The translations under genes were made by a program, and so were the position numbers. A stretch of DNA of 64,000 nucleotides from Micromonospora marina (GTDB lineage: Bacteria; Actinomycetota; Actinomycetes; Mycobacteriales; Micromonosporaceae): the NCBI RefSeq assembly GCF_900091565.1, contig NZ_FMCV01000020.1:1-64000 (forward strand), in the 5' to 3' direction. Positions 26,101 to 33,383 of this stretch are shown here, in pieces (the first letter of the stretch is position 1; each line of letters starts with the position of its first letter). The notes under the pieces are model-generated. The model was not told where the DNA came from and searched no databases. It was given only the letters and a program-made list of their open reading frames with translations.

Positions 26101-26511
26101 GAGAAGGTCAAGGCGGTCGCCTCGGCGGTCGCCGCGCCGGCCGAGGAGAAGACCGGCCGCCGCCGGGGCCGCAAGGCCGCCGCGGAGAAGCCCGCGGCCG
26201 AGGCCGCCGCGCCGGAGCAGCCGGCTGCGCAGGTCGAGCCGCCGGCCGCGCCGGTCATGCCGGAGCGGACCGTCGCCGAGGTGGTCGAGAACGACGACGA
26301 CTACTACGACACCCAGGGCTACGACCTGTCCCGGTTCGAGACGGACATGCCCGCCGCCCCGGCGGTCGCGGACAGCCAGGAGGGCAAGTCGGCCCGGCTG
26401 GCCGCCGCCGACGACCCGGACGCGATCGGTGACGGGGACAACGACGACGACAGCGGCGCTCCGCGCCGGCGGGCACGCCGCGGCGGCGCCCGGCGGCGTA
26501 CCCGGCCGTGA
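23179..26511 (+). CDS. rne: Ribonuclease E/G family protein
   Basis: 1110 residues. Residues 1 to about 545 are disordered Ala/Glu/Pro sequence broken by Arg-rich islands (GRRRRRRGRRGRGRGKG, TRRRRRRRRRG), likely RNA- or partner-binding. The catalytic part starts near 550: S1-like domain with VYLGKVQNVLPSMEAAFVDI, 5'-sensor/RNase H-like region, DNase I-like active site TVVDVNTGKYTG (near 845) and VVIDFIDM, and the zinc-link CECCKGRG (near 950). Processes rRNA and tRNA precursors and degrades mRNA. In actinobacteria the large extension precedes the catalytic domain, opposite to E. coli. Gene order before rplU-rpmA-obgE is conserved. Confidence 0.93.
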   Translation: MLENEPEGGERTGAEPAGTTADSATTASGSAASATSAGTEGAASGTTAEGGTAEGGTVAEGVAETKPPARKRASRRRAAPLNQPEQTDAPVEASTTVTGSGESPQAEVLAPVAGELDTAPKTTRRRRKATPAKAVEEPVAAAGVEAASKEVVPPVKVTRTRRRKATPPAAENVAPEETAAAGQAPADGVIDGPVSAPGGDLIAEGRADIDGGEAAAPGEAAAAESAGIAETAGAAAGTAAQAPTGRRRATTRGNKAAGTVSTAGPSGIVETTGADVEDEDAEAVADASAAAARTEEVKLARGGPADATGAAVPRAAEEPAETPPATSRRRRAALSAPTVLFMAPQPDEAPAVQVTYPAAEEPIEETVETGRRRRRGRREVEPVEVEAEAEPEAAEEEPTAEAEEPAEGDEDDETAAGRRRRRRGRRGRGRGKGGADEADDEDVEEPAAAAEAAEGEAEEPAEDEEDEGEGMTRRRRRRRRRGAGEADTAAEDGVPTVVKIREPRKPVDEVQGVSGSTRLEAKRQRRRDGREQRRTRPPILSESEFLARREAVDRVMVVRQRGDRTQIAVLEDGVLVEHYVTRNSSGTMAGNVYLGKVQNVLPSMEAAFVDIGRGRNAVLYAGEVNWDATGLEGRARSIEQALRSGDSVLVQVTKDPIGHKGARLTSHIALSGRHLVYVPNGNASGISRKLPDTERKRLRDVLKKLVPDGAGVIVRTAAEGASEDELARDVKRLQAQWEDIQAKATEGGAPVLLYEEPDLVIRVVRDLFNEDFRELVIEGEPAYDLVESYLSHVSPDLVARLRRHAGVADVFAEYRIDEQILKGLDRKVFLPSGGSLVIDRTEAMTVVDVNTGKYTGSGGNLEETVTRNNLEAAEEIVRQLRLRDLGGIVVIDFIDMVLESNRELVLRRLTECLGRDRTKHQVTEITSLGLVQMTRKRIGAGLLEAFSETCECCKGRGVIIHTEPVPEKPRAGAGEKVKAVASAVAAPAEEKTGRRRGRKAAAEKPAAEAAAPEQPAAQVEPPAAPVMPERTVAEVVENDDDYYDTQGYDLSRFETDMPAAPAVADSQEGKSARLAAADDPDAIGDGDNDDDSGAPRRRARRGGARRRTRP

Positions 26512-26539
26512 GGTCTTGACGCGCTGACCTGCGCGAACC

Positions 26540-26578
26540 GGGCCCTCGCCCCGCCTCTTCCCGGCGGAGCGGGGGCCC
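26540..26578 (+). terminator. RNase E/G gene terminator
   Basis: GGGCCCTCGCCCCGCC (26540-26555) pairs with GGCGGAGCGGGGGCCC (26563-26578), 14 of 16 positions matched, 28 bases after the stop codon. Confidence 0.75.
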
Positions 26579-26650
26579 TGTCGTGCCCGCCGATCCGGGC
26601 GCAGGGGCACCGACCGGCAGCCCGGTTTGGGGGGCGGGGCGGGTATGGCG

Positions 26651-26814
26651 TACGCTTGCCTGCGGCGCACTTTTGGTGGGCCGAGTTCCCGCGTGCCCGC
26701 GCTGCCGGTGTCACGGCTCCCGGCGAGACGCCGTGGGAACGACCGCGAACGGTGTGACAGCCGACAGCGGTGGAATAGACGCCAGTAGCCTCAACGACAG
26801 GGAGTCCGCCTCCG
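26651..26814 (+). promoter_or_regulatory. Promoter and structured leader of rplU-rpmA
   Basis: TACGCT (26651-26656) is the probable -10 box, giving a leader of about 150 bases. GTTCCC (26685-26690) can close on GGGAAC (26735-26740), enclosing further GC-rich pairing. This length and structure are more than a ribosomal-protein gene needs for initiation and could serve L21 autoregulation, but no known L21 leader motif was matched. Confidence 0.4.
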
Positions 26815-27129
26815 ATGTACGCGATCGTCAAGACCGGCGGCAAGCAGTACAAGGTCGCCGAGGGCGACGTGATCGAGGTCGAGAAGCTCGCCGGTGCCCC
26901 CGGCGACGCGGTGAAGCTCACCGCGGTGCTCCTCGTCGACGGTGACGACCTGGTGACCGACGCGGCGAAGCTCGCCAAGGTCGCGGTGTCCGGCGAGATC
27001 GCCGCGCACACCAAGGGCCCGAAGATCCGGATCCACAAGTTCAAGAACAAGACCGGCTACCACAAGCGCCAGGGTCACCGCCAGCCGCTGACCCAGGTCA
27101 AGGTGACCGGCATCTCCAGCGGGAAGTAG
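26815..27129 (+). CDS. rplU: 50S ribosomal protein L21
   Basis: 104 residues, normal length. Begins MYAIVKTGGKQYKVAEGD and contains the L21 signature KIRIHKFKNKTGYHKRQGHR near the C-terminus. Binds 23S rRNA in the large subunit. GGGAG lies upstream of the ATG. First gene of the conserved rplU-rpmA pair. Confidence 0.98.
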   Translation: MYAIVKTGGKQYKVAEGDVIEVEKLAGAPGDAVKLTAVLLVDGDDLVTDAAKLAKVAVSGEIAAHTKGPKIRIHKFKNKTGYHKRQGHRQPLTQVKVTGISSGK

Positions 27130-27140
27130 GTCGTCCTCCA

Positions 27141-27395
27141 ATGGCTCACAAAAAGGGTGCGTCCAGCTCGCGTAACGGCCGTGACTCCGCGGCCCAGCGA
27201 CTCGGCGTGAAGCGCTTCGGTGGTCAGGTCGTCAGCGCGGGTGAGATCCTCATCCGTCAGCGTGGCACCAAGTTCCACCCCGGTGACCTGGTCGGCCGTG
27301 GCGGCGACGACACGCTGTTCGCGCTGGCCGCCGGCTCGGTGCAGTTCGGCACCAAGCGCGGTCGCAAGACCGTCAGCATCGTGCCGCAGCAGTAG
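27141..27395 (+). CDS. rpmA: 50S ribosomal protein L27
   Basis: 84 residues. Starts MAHKKGASSSRNGRDSAAQR, the N-terminal tail that reaches the peptidyl-transferase centre; no cleavable N-terminal extension of the Firmicutes type. GVKRFGGQVV and IRQRGTKFHPG are conserved. 11 bases after rplU. Confidence 0.98.
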   Translation: MAHKKGASSSRNGRDSAAQRLGVKRFGGQVVSAGEILIRQRGTKFHPGDLVGRGGDDTLFALAAGSVQFGTKRGRKTVSIVPQQ

Positions 27396-27408
27396 TTCCG
27401 AAAGCGTT

Positions 27409-27438
27409 GCGGGCCGCGGACCTCGAGTCCCGGCCCGC
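27409..27438 (+). terminator. Hairpin after rpmA
   Basis: GCGGGCC (27409-27415) and GGCCCGC (27432-27438) form a stem followed by TTCGCTTTTCCC, the closest thing to a U-tract in this window. It may end or attenuate transcription between rpmA and obgE. Confidence 0.6.
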
Positions 27439-27485
27439 TTCGCTTTTCCCCGTGCGGGGCGGACCCCGCTGGAAGGATTGGCGTC

Positions 27486-28937
27486 GTGACGACGTTCGTT
27501 GACCGGGTCGTCCTGCACATGCAGGCCGGCGACGGCGGGCACGGCTGTGTCTCGATCCACCGGGAGAAGTTCAAGCCGTTCGGCGGGCCGGACGGCGGCA
27601 ACGGCGGCCACGGCGGCAGCGTGTCACTGGTGGTCGACCCGCAGGTCACCACGCTGCTCGACTTCCACTTCCGGCCACACCTGAAGGCCGAGAACGGCAA
27701 GGGTGGCGCCGGCTCGAACCGGGACGGCGCCAACGGGCGTGACCTGGTCATCAAGGTGCCGAACGGCACCGTGGTGCAGAGCCTCGACGGCGAGGTGCTG
27801 GCCGACATGGTCGGCGTCGGCACCACGTTCGAGGCGGCCCGGGGCGGCCGGGGCGGGCGCGGCAACGCCTCGCTTGCCAACGCCCGCCGCAAGGCACCGG
27901 GCTTCGCCGAGCTGGGCGAGCCCGGCGACCGGCTGGACGTGGTGCTGGAACTCAAGAGCGTCGCCGACGTGGGCCTGGTCGGCTTCCCGTCGGCCGGCAA
28001 GTCGTCGCTGATCTCGGTGATCTCCGCGGCCAAGCCGAAGATCGCCGACTACCCGTTCACCACGCTGGTGCCCAACCTGGGCGTGGTCCGGGTGGACAAC
28101 CACACCTTCACCGTCGCCGACGTACCGGGCCTGATCCCTGGTGCGGCCAGCGGCAAGGGCCTGGGCCTGGAGTTCCTCCGCCACGTCGAGCGCTGCGCCG
28201 TGCTGGTGCACGTGATCGACACCGCGACGCTGGAGCCCGGCCGCGACCCGCTCGCCGACATCGACGCCATCGAGTCGGAGCTGTCCCAGTACGGCGGCTT
28301 GGCCGACCGGCCCCGGCTGGTCGCGCTCAACAAGGTCGACGTGCCGGACGGCAAGGACCTCGCCGACATCGTCCGCCCCGACCTGGAGGCGCGTGGCCTG
28401 CGCGTGTTCGACGTCTCGGCCGCCACCCGGGAGGGCCTGCGCGAGCTGACGTACGCGATGGCGGAGCTGGTCGACCAGGGCCGTCGCGCCGCCCCGCCGG
28501 CCGAGCCGACCCGGGTCGTGATCCGCCCGAAGGCGGTCGACGACGCCGGCTTCACCATCGAGGCCGAGCCGGACGGGTCGTACACGGTGCGCGGCAGCCG
28601 GCCGGAGCGCTGGGTCAAGCAGACCAACTTCGACAACGACGAGGCGGTGGGTTACCTGGCCGACCGGCTGGCCCGCCTCGGCGTCGAGGAGAAGCTCGCG
28701 AAGGCCGGTGCGCAGGCCGGTGACCTGGTGCGCATCGGCGACCGGGAGTTCGACTGGCAGCCGACGCTCTACGCCGGTGCCGACTTCGTGCCCGGTAACC
28801 GGGGCACCGACGTACGGCTGGAGGAGAAGTCGAACCGCCCGTCGGCGTCCGACCGGCTGGCGGCCCGCAAGGCCCGCCGGGTCCGGCCGGAGGACGAGGT
28901 CGAGGCCGCGCCCGCGGCGGAAGCGGACGCCGAGTAG
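27486..28937 (+). CDS. obgE: GTPase Obg
   Basis: 483 residues in three domains. N-terminal Obg glycine-rich fold (GGPDGGNGGHGGSVSLVVDP); G domain with G1 GFPSAGKSS (from about 166), switch YPFTTLVPNLG, G3 DVPGLIPGA and G4 NKVD (about 282); then the OCT domain of the Gram-positive Obg (VIRPKAVDDAGFTIE, RWVKQTNFDNDEAVGYLADR) and an acidic tail. Acts in 50S assembly and growth/stress control, and in Streptomyces in differentiation. GTG start with GGAAGGA upstream. Confidence 0.96.
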   Translation: MTTFVDRVVLHMQAGDGGHGCVSIHREKFKPFGGPDGGNGGHGGSVSLVVDPQVTTLLDFHFRPHLKAENGKGGAGSNRDGANGRDLVIKVPNGTVVQSLDGEVLADMVGVGTTFEAARGGRGGRGNASLANARRKAPGFAELGEPGDRLDVVLELKSVADVGLVGFPSAGKSSLISVISAAKPKIADYPFTTLVPNLGVVRVDNHTFTVADVPGLIPGAASGKGLGLEFLRHVERCAVLVHVIDTATLEPGRDPLADIDAIESELSQYGGLADRPRLVALNKVDVPDGKDLADIVRPDLEARGLRVFDVSAATREGLRELTYAMAELVDQGRRAAPPAEPTRVVIRPKAVDDAGFTIEAEPDGSYTVRGSRPERWVKQTNFDNDEAVGYLADRLARLGVEEKLAKAGAQAGDLVRIGDREFDWQPTLYAGADFVPGNRGTDVRLEEKSNRPSASDRLAARKARRVRPEDEVEAAPAAEADAE

Positions 28938-28984
28938 CCGTTTGCGGGTCGATGGTGGGAAACCTGCGCGAAATCCGGCTGATC

Positions 28985-28990
28985 TAACGT
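28985..28990 (+). promoter_or_regulatory. -10 box of the leaderless GNAT gene
   Basis: TAACGT followed by 6 bases and the ATG at 28997; no ribosome-binding site. Confidence 0.55.
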
Positions 28991-28996
28991 ACGGGC

Positions 28997-29446
28997 ATGT
29001 TGATCGAGTCCCGCCCCGCCACCGATCCGGAGATCGCCGCGCTCGTCGTCGCCCAGCAGCGTGAGCTGCGCGACGCGGACGGCGGGTTGGACGGGCAGGT
29101 CACAGTCGTGCACACCGACATCCACTATCTGGCCGTCGTGGTGGGCGGCCGGGCGGTCGGCTGCGGCGGCCTCCAGGCGCTCGACGCCGACACCGGCGAG
29201 CTGAAGCGGATGTACGTGCGGCCGGCGTACCGGGGGCGGGGCATCGCCCGGCAGCTGCTGGTGGCGCTGGAGGAGCTGGCGTTCCAGCAGGGGCACCGGA
29301 CGGTGTGCCTGGAGACGGGCATCTACCTGCCGGCCGCGATCGGGCTCTACCGGTCCAGCGGTTACGAGCCGATCCCGGTCTACGGCGAGTACGTGGACAA
29401 CCCGTACAGCGTCTGCTTCGCCAAGCGGCTGCCGGTGGCGGCCTGA
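28997..29446 (+). CDS. GNAT family N-acetyltransferase
   Basis: 149 residues. Acetyl-CoA-binding motif A is LKRMYVRPAYRGRGIARQLL (Arg/Gln-x-x-Gly-x-Gly/Ala type), preceded by VVVGGRAVGCGGLQAL and followed by LETGIYLPAAIGLYRSSGYE. Transfers an acetyl group to an amine; the substrate cannot be told from sequence. Stands alone after obgE with its own leaderless promoter; convergent with the DUF4383 gene. Confidence 0.9.
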   Translation: MLIESRPATDPEIAALVVAQQRELRDADGGLDGQVTVVHTDIHYLAVVVGGRAVGCGGLQALDADTGELKRMYVRPAYRGRGIARQLLVALEELAFQQGHRTVCLETGIYLPAAIGLYRSSGYEPIPVYGEYVDNPYSVCFAKRLPVAA

Positions 29447-29491
29447 CGCTCGAACACCATCGCCTGACCTCCTCGCCCCGATCGCCGTCGC

Positions 29492-29517
29492 CCCCGGCCT
29501 GACTGTGCCGGCCGGGG
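29492..29517. terminator. Bidirectional terminator between convergent genes
   Basis: CCCCGGCC (29492-29499) pairs with GGCCGGGG (29510-29517) between the GNAT and DUF4383 stops. Confidence 0.65.
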
Positions 29518-29546
29518 CAAACTCCGGATCGGCGGGTCGTGCCTGG

Positions 29547-30023
29547 TCATGGGCGATCGAAGGGAGCCTCCACCCGGGTGCCGGTGCCGAGGTTGTTGTT
29601 GAGCAGCAGGCCGGCGGCGAGCATGCCGAAGCCGAGGAACAGGTGCAGCCAGTTGTCGGCGTCGTTGACCGGCACGAAGTTCATCGAGGTGTCCCGGTCG
29701 ATGGCGAAGCCGTACAGCCACAGCATCAGGTAGAGCGCGCCGCCGCCGGTCAGGAACACCCGCGCCCCGCCCAGCCGCCGGGCCATCACCAGGCCGACCA
29801 GCCCGAACGACAGGTGCAGCAGGTTGTGCAGCACCGACACCTGGAACACCCCGAGCAGCTTCGCCTCGGAGTGGTGCCCGGCGAACGTCATCTCGCCGTA
29901 GTGGGTGGTGACGCCGGGCACGAAGCCGAGCACGCCGAGGAGTGTGAAGAGGGCCGCCGCCGCGAGGGCGACCTTCTGCACCGCAGGCCGGGCAGACGCG
30001 TGTTCGCGCACGTCACGTGCCAT
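29547..30023 (-). CDS. DUF4383 family membrane protein
   Basis: 158 residues with four predicted transmembrane helices (ALAAAALFTLLGVLGFVPG, LLHLSFGLVGLVMARRLG, ALYLMLWLYGFAI, WLHLFLGFGMLAAGLLL). GFVPGVTTHYGEMTFAGHHS and the conserved NLLHLSFG are DUF4383 features. Function unknown. Start chosen at MARDVREHASARPAVQ because relatives begin there; an ATG 45 bases upstream (30068) is possible and would add a Pro/Gly-rich 15-residue lead. Faces the stress operon at 30220. Confidence 0.78.
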   Translation of the reverse strand: MARDVREHASARPAVQKVALAAAALFTLLGVLGFVPGVTTHYGEMTFAGHHSEAKLLGVFQVSVLHNLLHLSFGLVGLVMARRLGGARVFLTGGGALYLMLWLYGFAIDRDTSMNFVPVNDADNWLHLFLGFGMLAAGLLLNNNLGTGTRVEAPFDRP

Positions 30024-30118
30024 CCCCGTCACCCCCGTGAACTGGCCGCCGCCCGGGCGGGCGGGCATTCCATTCTCTGACCGGAGCGGGTCGGTCCCGC
30101 AGAGAAATCACGAATCAG

Positions 30119-30143
30119 GAATGGACCGACCGGCCTGGGGTAG
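30119..30143 (+). promoter_or_regulatory. SigB/SigF-like promoter of the 30220-32121 operon
   Basis: GAAT (30119-30122), 15-base spacer, GGGTAG (30138-30143). The Streptomyces SigB consensus is GNNT-N14-16-GGGTA and the mycobacterial SigF consensus GTTT-N15-17-GGGTA. The match is by eye. Confidence 0.5.
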
Positions 30144-30150
30144 GGCAGTT

Positions 30151-30175
30151 GTCACGCGGAAACGATCCGCGTGAC
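30151..30175 (+). promoter_or_regulatory. Perfect inverted repeat at the predicted transcript start
   Basis: GTCACGCGGA (30151-30160) and TCCGCGTGAC (30166-30175) around AACGA. It starts 8 bases after the GGGTAG box, so it is either an operator over +1 or a hairpin protecting the mRNA 5' end. Confidence 0.6.
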
Positions 30176-30219
30176 CCCCCGACGACACCCGCTGGGAACA
30201 CACGAGCGGAAGGGACACC

Positions 30220-31002
30220 ATGACTCAGGATCTTTCCCCCACGTCTGCGACGTACCAGTCGACGAACGGTGGCGGCGTGCGTGACCAGGCGCGCCAGGTC
30301 GGCTCCGACGCCGCACACGCGGGCGGCGCGGTCGCGCAGACCGCCAAGGAGCAGGGCCGGGAGGTGGTGGGCGAGGCCAAGCGGCAGGCCCGCGACCTCT
30401 ACGGCGAGGCCCGAGGCCAGGTCACCGCGCAGGCCGGTCAGCAGCAGCAGCGCGCCGCGAGCGGACTGCGGTCGCTCGCCGACGAGATGCGCACCATGGC
30501 GCAGCAGGGTGGCGGCTCCGGGCCGGTCACCGAGCTGGCCCACCAGGCGGCCGAGCGCGTGCACGGCGTGGCCGGGTGGCTGGAGCAGCGCGAGCCGGGC
30601 GACCTGCTCAACGAGGTGAAGACCTACGCCCGCCGCAACCCGGGCACGTTCCTCGTCGGCGCGGCGCTGCTCGGCGTGGTCGCCGGGCGGCTCACCCGCA
30701 ACATCACCGCGCTCGGCGACGACAGCACTGCGCGGCCGGCGTACGACCCGGACCGCACCGCCGTCATCCCGACCGCCCGTGAGGTGCCGGACCAGGTGCC
30801 GCCGGGCGGCTACCTCGACCCGACGCCGGGCAGCTACGCCGAGCCGGACCCGGGCTACTCCGCGCCGGGCGCGACCTACCCGGGTGGCGGCGCCCCGAAC
30901 ACCTGGGCCGACCCGGCGGGCGGCACCGGCCAGCCGCTGCCCCCGCCGGAGCGCACCGACCCGCTGCCGGGCGTCCCGTCGACCGGCGCTCCCCGGCCGT
31001 GA
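30220..31002 (+). CDS. LEA-like amphipathic stress/envelope protein
   Basis: 260 residues. The first 130 residues are an uninterrupted charged, Ala/Gln-rich amphipathic helix (QTAKEQGREVVGEAKRQARD) resembling late-embryogenesis-abundant or apolipoprotein-like repeats. A short hydrophobic glycine-zipper helix follows (FLVGAALLGVVAGRL, about 145-160), then a Pro/Tyr/Gly-rich disordered tail. No enzyme motif. GGAAGGG precedes the ATG. First gene of an operon with a holin-like and a DUF3618 protein; this trio is recurrent in actinobacteria and probably acts at the membrane under stress. Confidence 0.7.
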   Translation: MTQDLSPTSATYQSTNGGGVRDQARQVGSDAAHAGGAVAQTAKEQGREVVGEAKRQARDLYGEARGQVTAQAGQQQQRAASGLRSLADEMRTMAQQGGGSGPVTELAHQAAERVHGVAGWLEQREPGDLLNEVKTYARRNPGTFLVGAALLGVVAGRLTRNITALGDDSTARPAYDPDRTAVIPTAREVPDQVPPGGYLDPTPGSYAEPDPGYSAPGATYPGGGAPNTWADPAGGTGQPLPPPERTDPLPGVPSTGAPRP

Positions 31003-31033
31003 CCGGCCGCACCGGCAGAAGGGAGGCGACGGC

Positions 31034-31486
31034 ATGACCGTACCCACGCAGGACCCCGGCTACCAGGCGGCGGGCGCCCCGCCCCACGCCGACGAGGTGC
31101 GCGGCAGTTCGCTCGGCGACCTGATGCGCCAGGTCACCACCGACCTGTCCACGCTGATGCGCCAGGAGGTGGAACTGGCCAAGGCCGAGATCCGCCAGGA
31201 GGGCAAGAAGGCGGGGAAGGCCGCCGGCCTGTTCGGCGGCGCCGGCTTCGGCGGCTACATGGTGGCGCTCTTCGTCTCGATCGCGATCTGGCAGTTCCTC
31301 GACAACGTCATGGACTCCGGGCTGGCCGCGCTGATCGTGGCCGTCATCTGGGCCGCGGTCGCGGCGGTCCTGTACTCGATGGGCAAGAAGAACGCCGAGC
31401 GGATCCGCGGCCTGAAGCAGACGAACGACAGCGTGCAGCGCATCCCCGACGCGCTCAAGCCGCACCCGGAGGGAGTCACCCGATGA
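31034..31486 (+). CDS. Phage_holin_3_6 / DUF1469 family membrane protein
   Basis: 150 residues. A helical N-terminus (LGDLMRQVTTDLSTLMRQEV, LAKAEIRQEGKKAGK) leads into two transmembrane helices (YMVALFVSIAIWQFL and GLAALIVAVIWAAVAAVLYS). Despite the family name these chromosomal proteins are not linked to lysis; they occur beside DUF3618 genes. GGGAGG 7 bases before the ATG. The stop overlaps the next ATG by 4 bases. Confidence 0.85.
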   Translation: MTVPTQDPGYQAAGAPPHADEVRGSSLGDLMRQVTTDLSTLMRQEVELAKAEIRQEGKKAGKAAGLFGGAGFGGYMVALFVSIAIWQFLDNVMDSGLAALIVAVIWAAVAAVLYSMGKKNAERIRGLKQTNDSVQRIPDALKPHPEGVTR

Positions 31487-32121
31487 GCACCGATCCCGAG
31501 CAGATCCGCCGCGAGATCGAAGCCACCCGCAACAACCTCAGCTCGGACGTGGACGCCCTGGCGTACAAGGTCAGCCCGAGCCGCATCGTCGACGACCGCA
31601 AGCAGCGCGTCCGCAGCGCGCTGACGAACGTGAAGGACAAGGTGATGGGAACCGCTTCGGACCTCGGCCACAGCTCCGGCCACGCCGCCCACTCGGTGGG
31701 CGACCACGCCTCCTCGATGGCCTCCTCGGTGGGCGACAAGGCGCAGTCCGCCGCGGCCTCGGTGAGCGACGCCGCCCACCGGGCGCCGCAGGTGGTGCGG
31801 CAGAAGTCCGAGGGCAACCCGATCGCCGCCGGGGTGATCGCCTTCGGTGTCGGCATGCTGGTCTCCTCGCTGATCCCGGCCACCCGCCGCGAGCAGCAGG
31901 TCGCCGCGCAGGTCAAGGAGAAGGCCGCCGAGCACGGCGGGGTGGTGAAGGAGAAGCTGGGCGAGGTCGCCGGTGAGCTGAAGGAGGAGCTGCGCGAGCC
32001 GGCGCAGCACGCCGCCGAGTCGGTGAAGGCCACCGCGCAGGACGCCGCGTACACGGTCAAGGACGACGGCCGCGCCGCCGCCCACGACGTCCGGCACAGC
32101 GCCGAGCAGGCGCGGTCCTGA
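31483..32121 (+). CDS. DUF3618 domain protein
   Basis: 212 residues. DUF3618 signature at the very start: DPEQIRREIEATRNNLSSDV, ending in KVSPSRIVDDRKQRVR. A long Ala/Ser/His-rich helical stretch follows, a glycine-zipper hydrophobic segment (PIAAGVIAFGVGMLVSSLIP, about 108-128), then another charged helix. Probably membrane-associated and of unknown function. Translation is coupled to the holin-like gene. Confidence 0.85.
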   Translation: MSTDPEQIRREIEATRNNLSSDVDALAYKVSPSRIVDDRKQRVRSALTNVKDKVMGTASDLGHSSGHAAHSVGDHASSMASSVGDKAQSAAASVSDAAHRAPQVVRQKSEGNPIAAGVIAFGVGMLVSSLIPATRREQQVAAQVKEKAAEHGGVVKEKLGEVAGELKEELREPAQHAAESVKATAQDAAYTVKDDGRAAAHDVRHSAEQARS

Positions 32122-32124
32122 ACT

Positions 32125-32178
32125 GTAAGGAAGGGCCCCTTTTTATCGCCCAGGCGATAAAAAGGGGCCCTTCCTTAC
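32125..32178. repeat. GGGCCC-cored hairpin, copy 3; bidirectional terminator
   Basis: Perfect 26-bp inverted repeat around a 2-base loop (left arm begins GTAAGGAAGGGCCCC and ends TATCGCC). It separates the DUF3618 gene from the convergent glycosyltransferase gene and contains that gene's TAA stop at 32175-32177. Confidence 0.9.
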
Positions 32179-33260
32179 ACCTCGGCGCGCAGCGGTGGGG
32201 GCATCGCCCCGGCCTCCACCCAGAGCACCAGATCGTCGGGGCGGCGCCGTGTCATCCGCCGGCGCAGGACCCGTGAGGGGTGGGCCGCCGTCCGCAGCCG
32301 GGCTCCCGCGTAGGGCAGCCCGCCGCCTAGCCGCCGTGCCACCGCCAGCCAGGCGCACAGGCCACGTTCCAGCACCCAGGCGGGCGCGGCCAGGCTCGTG
32401 TGCGCCGGGAAGATGTGGGTGCCACCGGCCCGTCGCCGGCCCAACTCGGCCACCGCGACGGTGGCCACTCCGGCGCGCAGCAGCAGGCCGGGCCGGCCGG
32501 TGGCGAGCGCGACCGCCGCCGCGGGCAGCACCGCCAGCGCGGCGAGCAGCCACACCGGACGGGCCGTCTCGTCGTACGCCTGGCGGACGCGCTGCCCGAG
32601 GAAATGCGCGGCGGTCGGCGGTAGCCGCCGCACGTACAGCCACGCCGGGGTGGCGGTGCTGCCGCCGTACGCGCGCACGGTCCGGACCAGTTCCAGGTTC
32701 TCGAAGAGCACGTCGGGGTCGTAGCCGCCCATCGACAGGAACGTGCTCCGCCGTACCGCGAGCGTGCCCGGCCAGTCGCCGCCGAACGTGCGGGCGAGCA
32801 GCGTCCGGCCGGTGTCCCACCAGGCATGCCAGGGCAGCGGGTCGAAGTGGTTCTGCGGCCGAACCAGGTCCACCCCGTCCAGCATCTGGTGCACGGCGCA
32901 CAGGGCGGGGCGGTCGTACCGGACGTCGTCGTCGGCGATCACCACGTGCTCGTGCCGGGCCAGCGCGACGCCGGTGAGCACACCGAGCACCTTGCCGTTG
33001 CGGCCGTGCAAGGCCGGGTCCGGCGGCACGTGCCGCACCAGCTCGCGCCAGGCGCCGGCGTGCCGGGCGAACAGTTCCGGCGGCGATCCGTCGACCACCA
33101 CCACGTCGACCCAGCGGCTCAGCTCGCGCAGGTACCCGGTCAGCTCGTCCAGACCGTCGTCGTCGTGGGCGCGAAGCGGCAGGACGTACGTCATCGGCAG
33201 CCGGACCGGCGCGGACACGGCGCCCTCGTCGCGCGGCTGTGCGGCGGTCGGTCGGGTCAC
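32175..33260 (-). CDS. Family 2 glycosyltransferase, membrane-associated
   Basis: 361 residues. GT-A fold: YVLPLRAHDDDGLDELTGYL, then VDVVVVDGSPPELF and the metal-binding acidic cluster IADDDVRYD. GGYDPDVLFENLELVRTVRA is the acceptor-side region. Two hydrophobic helices follow (PVWLLAALAVLPAAAVALA and a second near GVATVAVAELG), suggesting action at the membrane. Sugar and acceptor unknown. The GTG at 33260 has GGGGGAGG upstream; an ATG 66 bases later (33194) is the other candidate. The final Glu-Val-stop comes from hairpin copy 3. Confidence 0.82.
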   Translation of the reverse strand: MTRPTAAQPRDEGAVSAPVRLPMTYVLPLRAHDDDGLDELTGYLRELSRWVDVVVVDGSPPELFARHAGAWRELVRHVPPDPALHGRNGKVLGVLTGVALARHEHVVIADDDVRYDRPALCAVHQMLDGVDLVRPQNHFDPLPWHAWWDTGRTLLARTFGGDWPGTLAVRRSTFLSMGGYDPDVLFENLELVRTVRAYGGSTATPAWLYVRRLPPTAAHFLGQRVRQAYDETARPVWLLAALAVLPAAAVALATGRPGLLLRAGVATVAVAELGRRRAGGTHIFPAHTSLAAPAWVLERGLCAWLAVARRLGGGLPYAGARLRTAAHPSRVLRRRMTRRRPDDLVLWVEAGAMPPPLRAEV

Positions 33261-33318
33261 GTCGCCCTCCCCCTCGTGTCGGGTCACGCGACTTGCCCGG
33301 AATGCGGCTGCTGAAACC

Positions 33319-33343
33319 GTTTCGGGCGGGCTGCGCCGGGTAG
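33319..33343 (+). promoter_or_regulatory. SigB/SigF-like promoter of the SRPBCC-dehydrogenase pair
   Basis: GTTT (33319-33322), 15-base spacer, GGGTAG (33338-33343), about 40 bases before the ATG. Best match to the GTTT-N15-17-GGGTA stress consensus in the window. Confidence 0.6.
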
Positions 33344-33383
33344 CGCAGCCGAATACGGACGGTCCGAGTCGGGAGGAGACGTG

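Noticed and set aside
31034..31486. Prophage holin
   Set aside because: The family name comes from phage, but no phage gene is near and the gene lies in a chromosomal stress operon.
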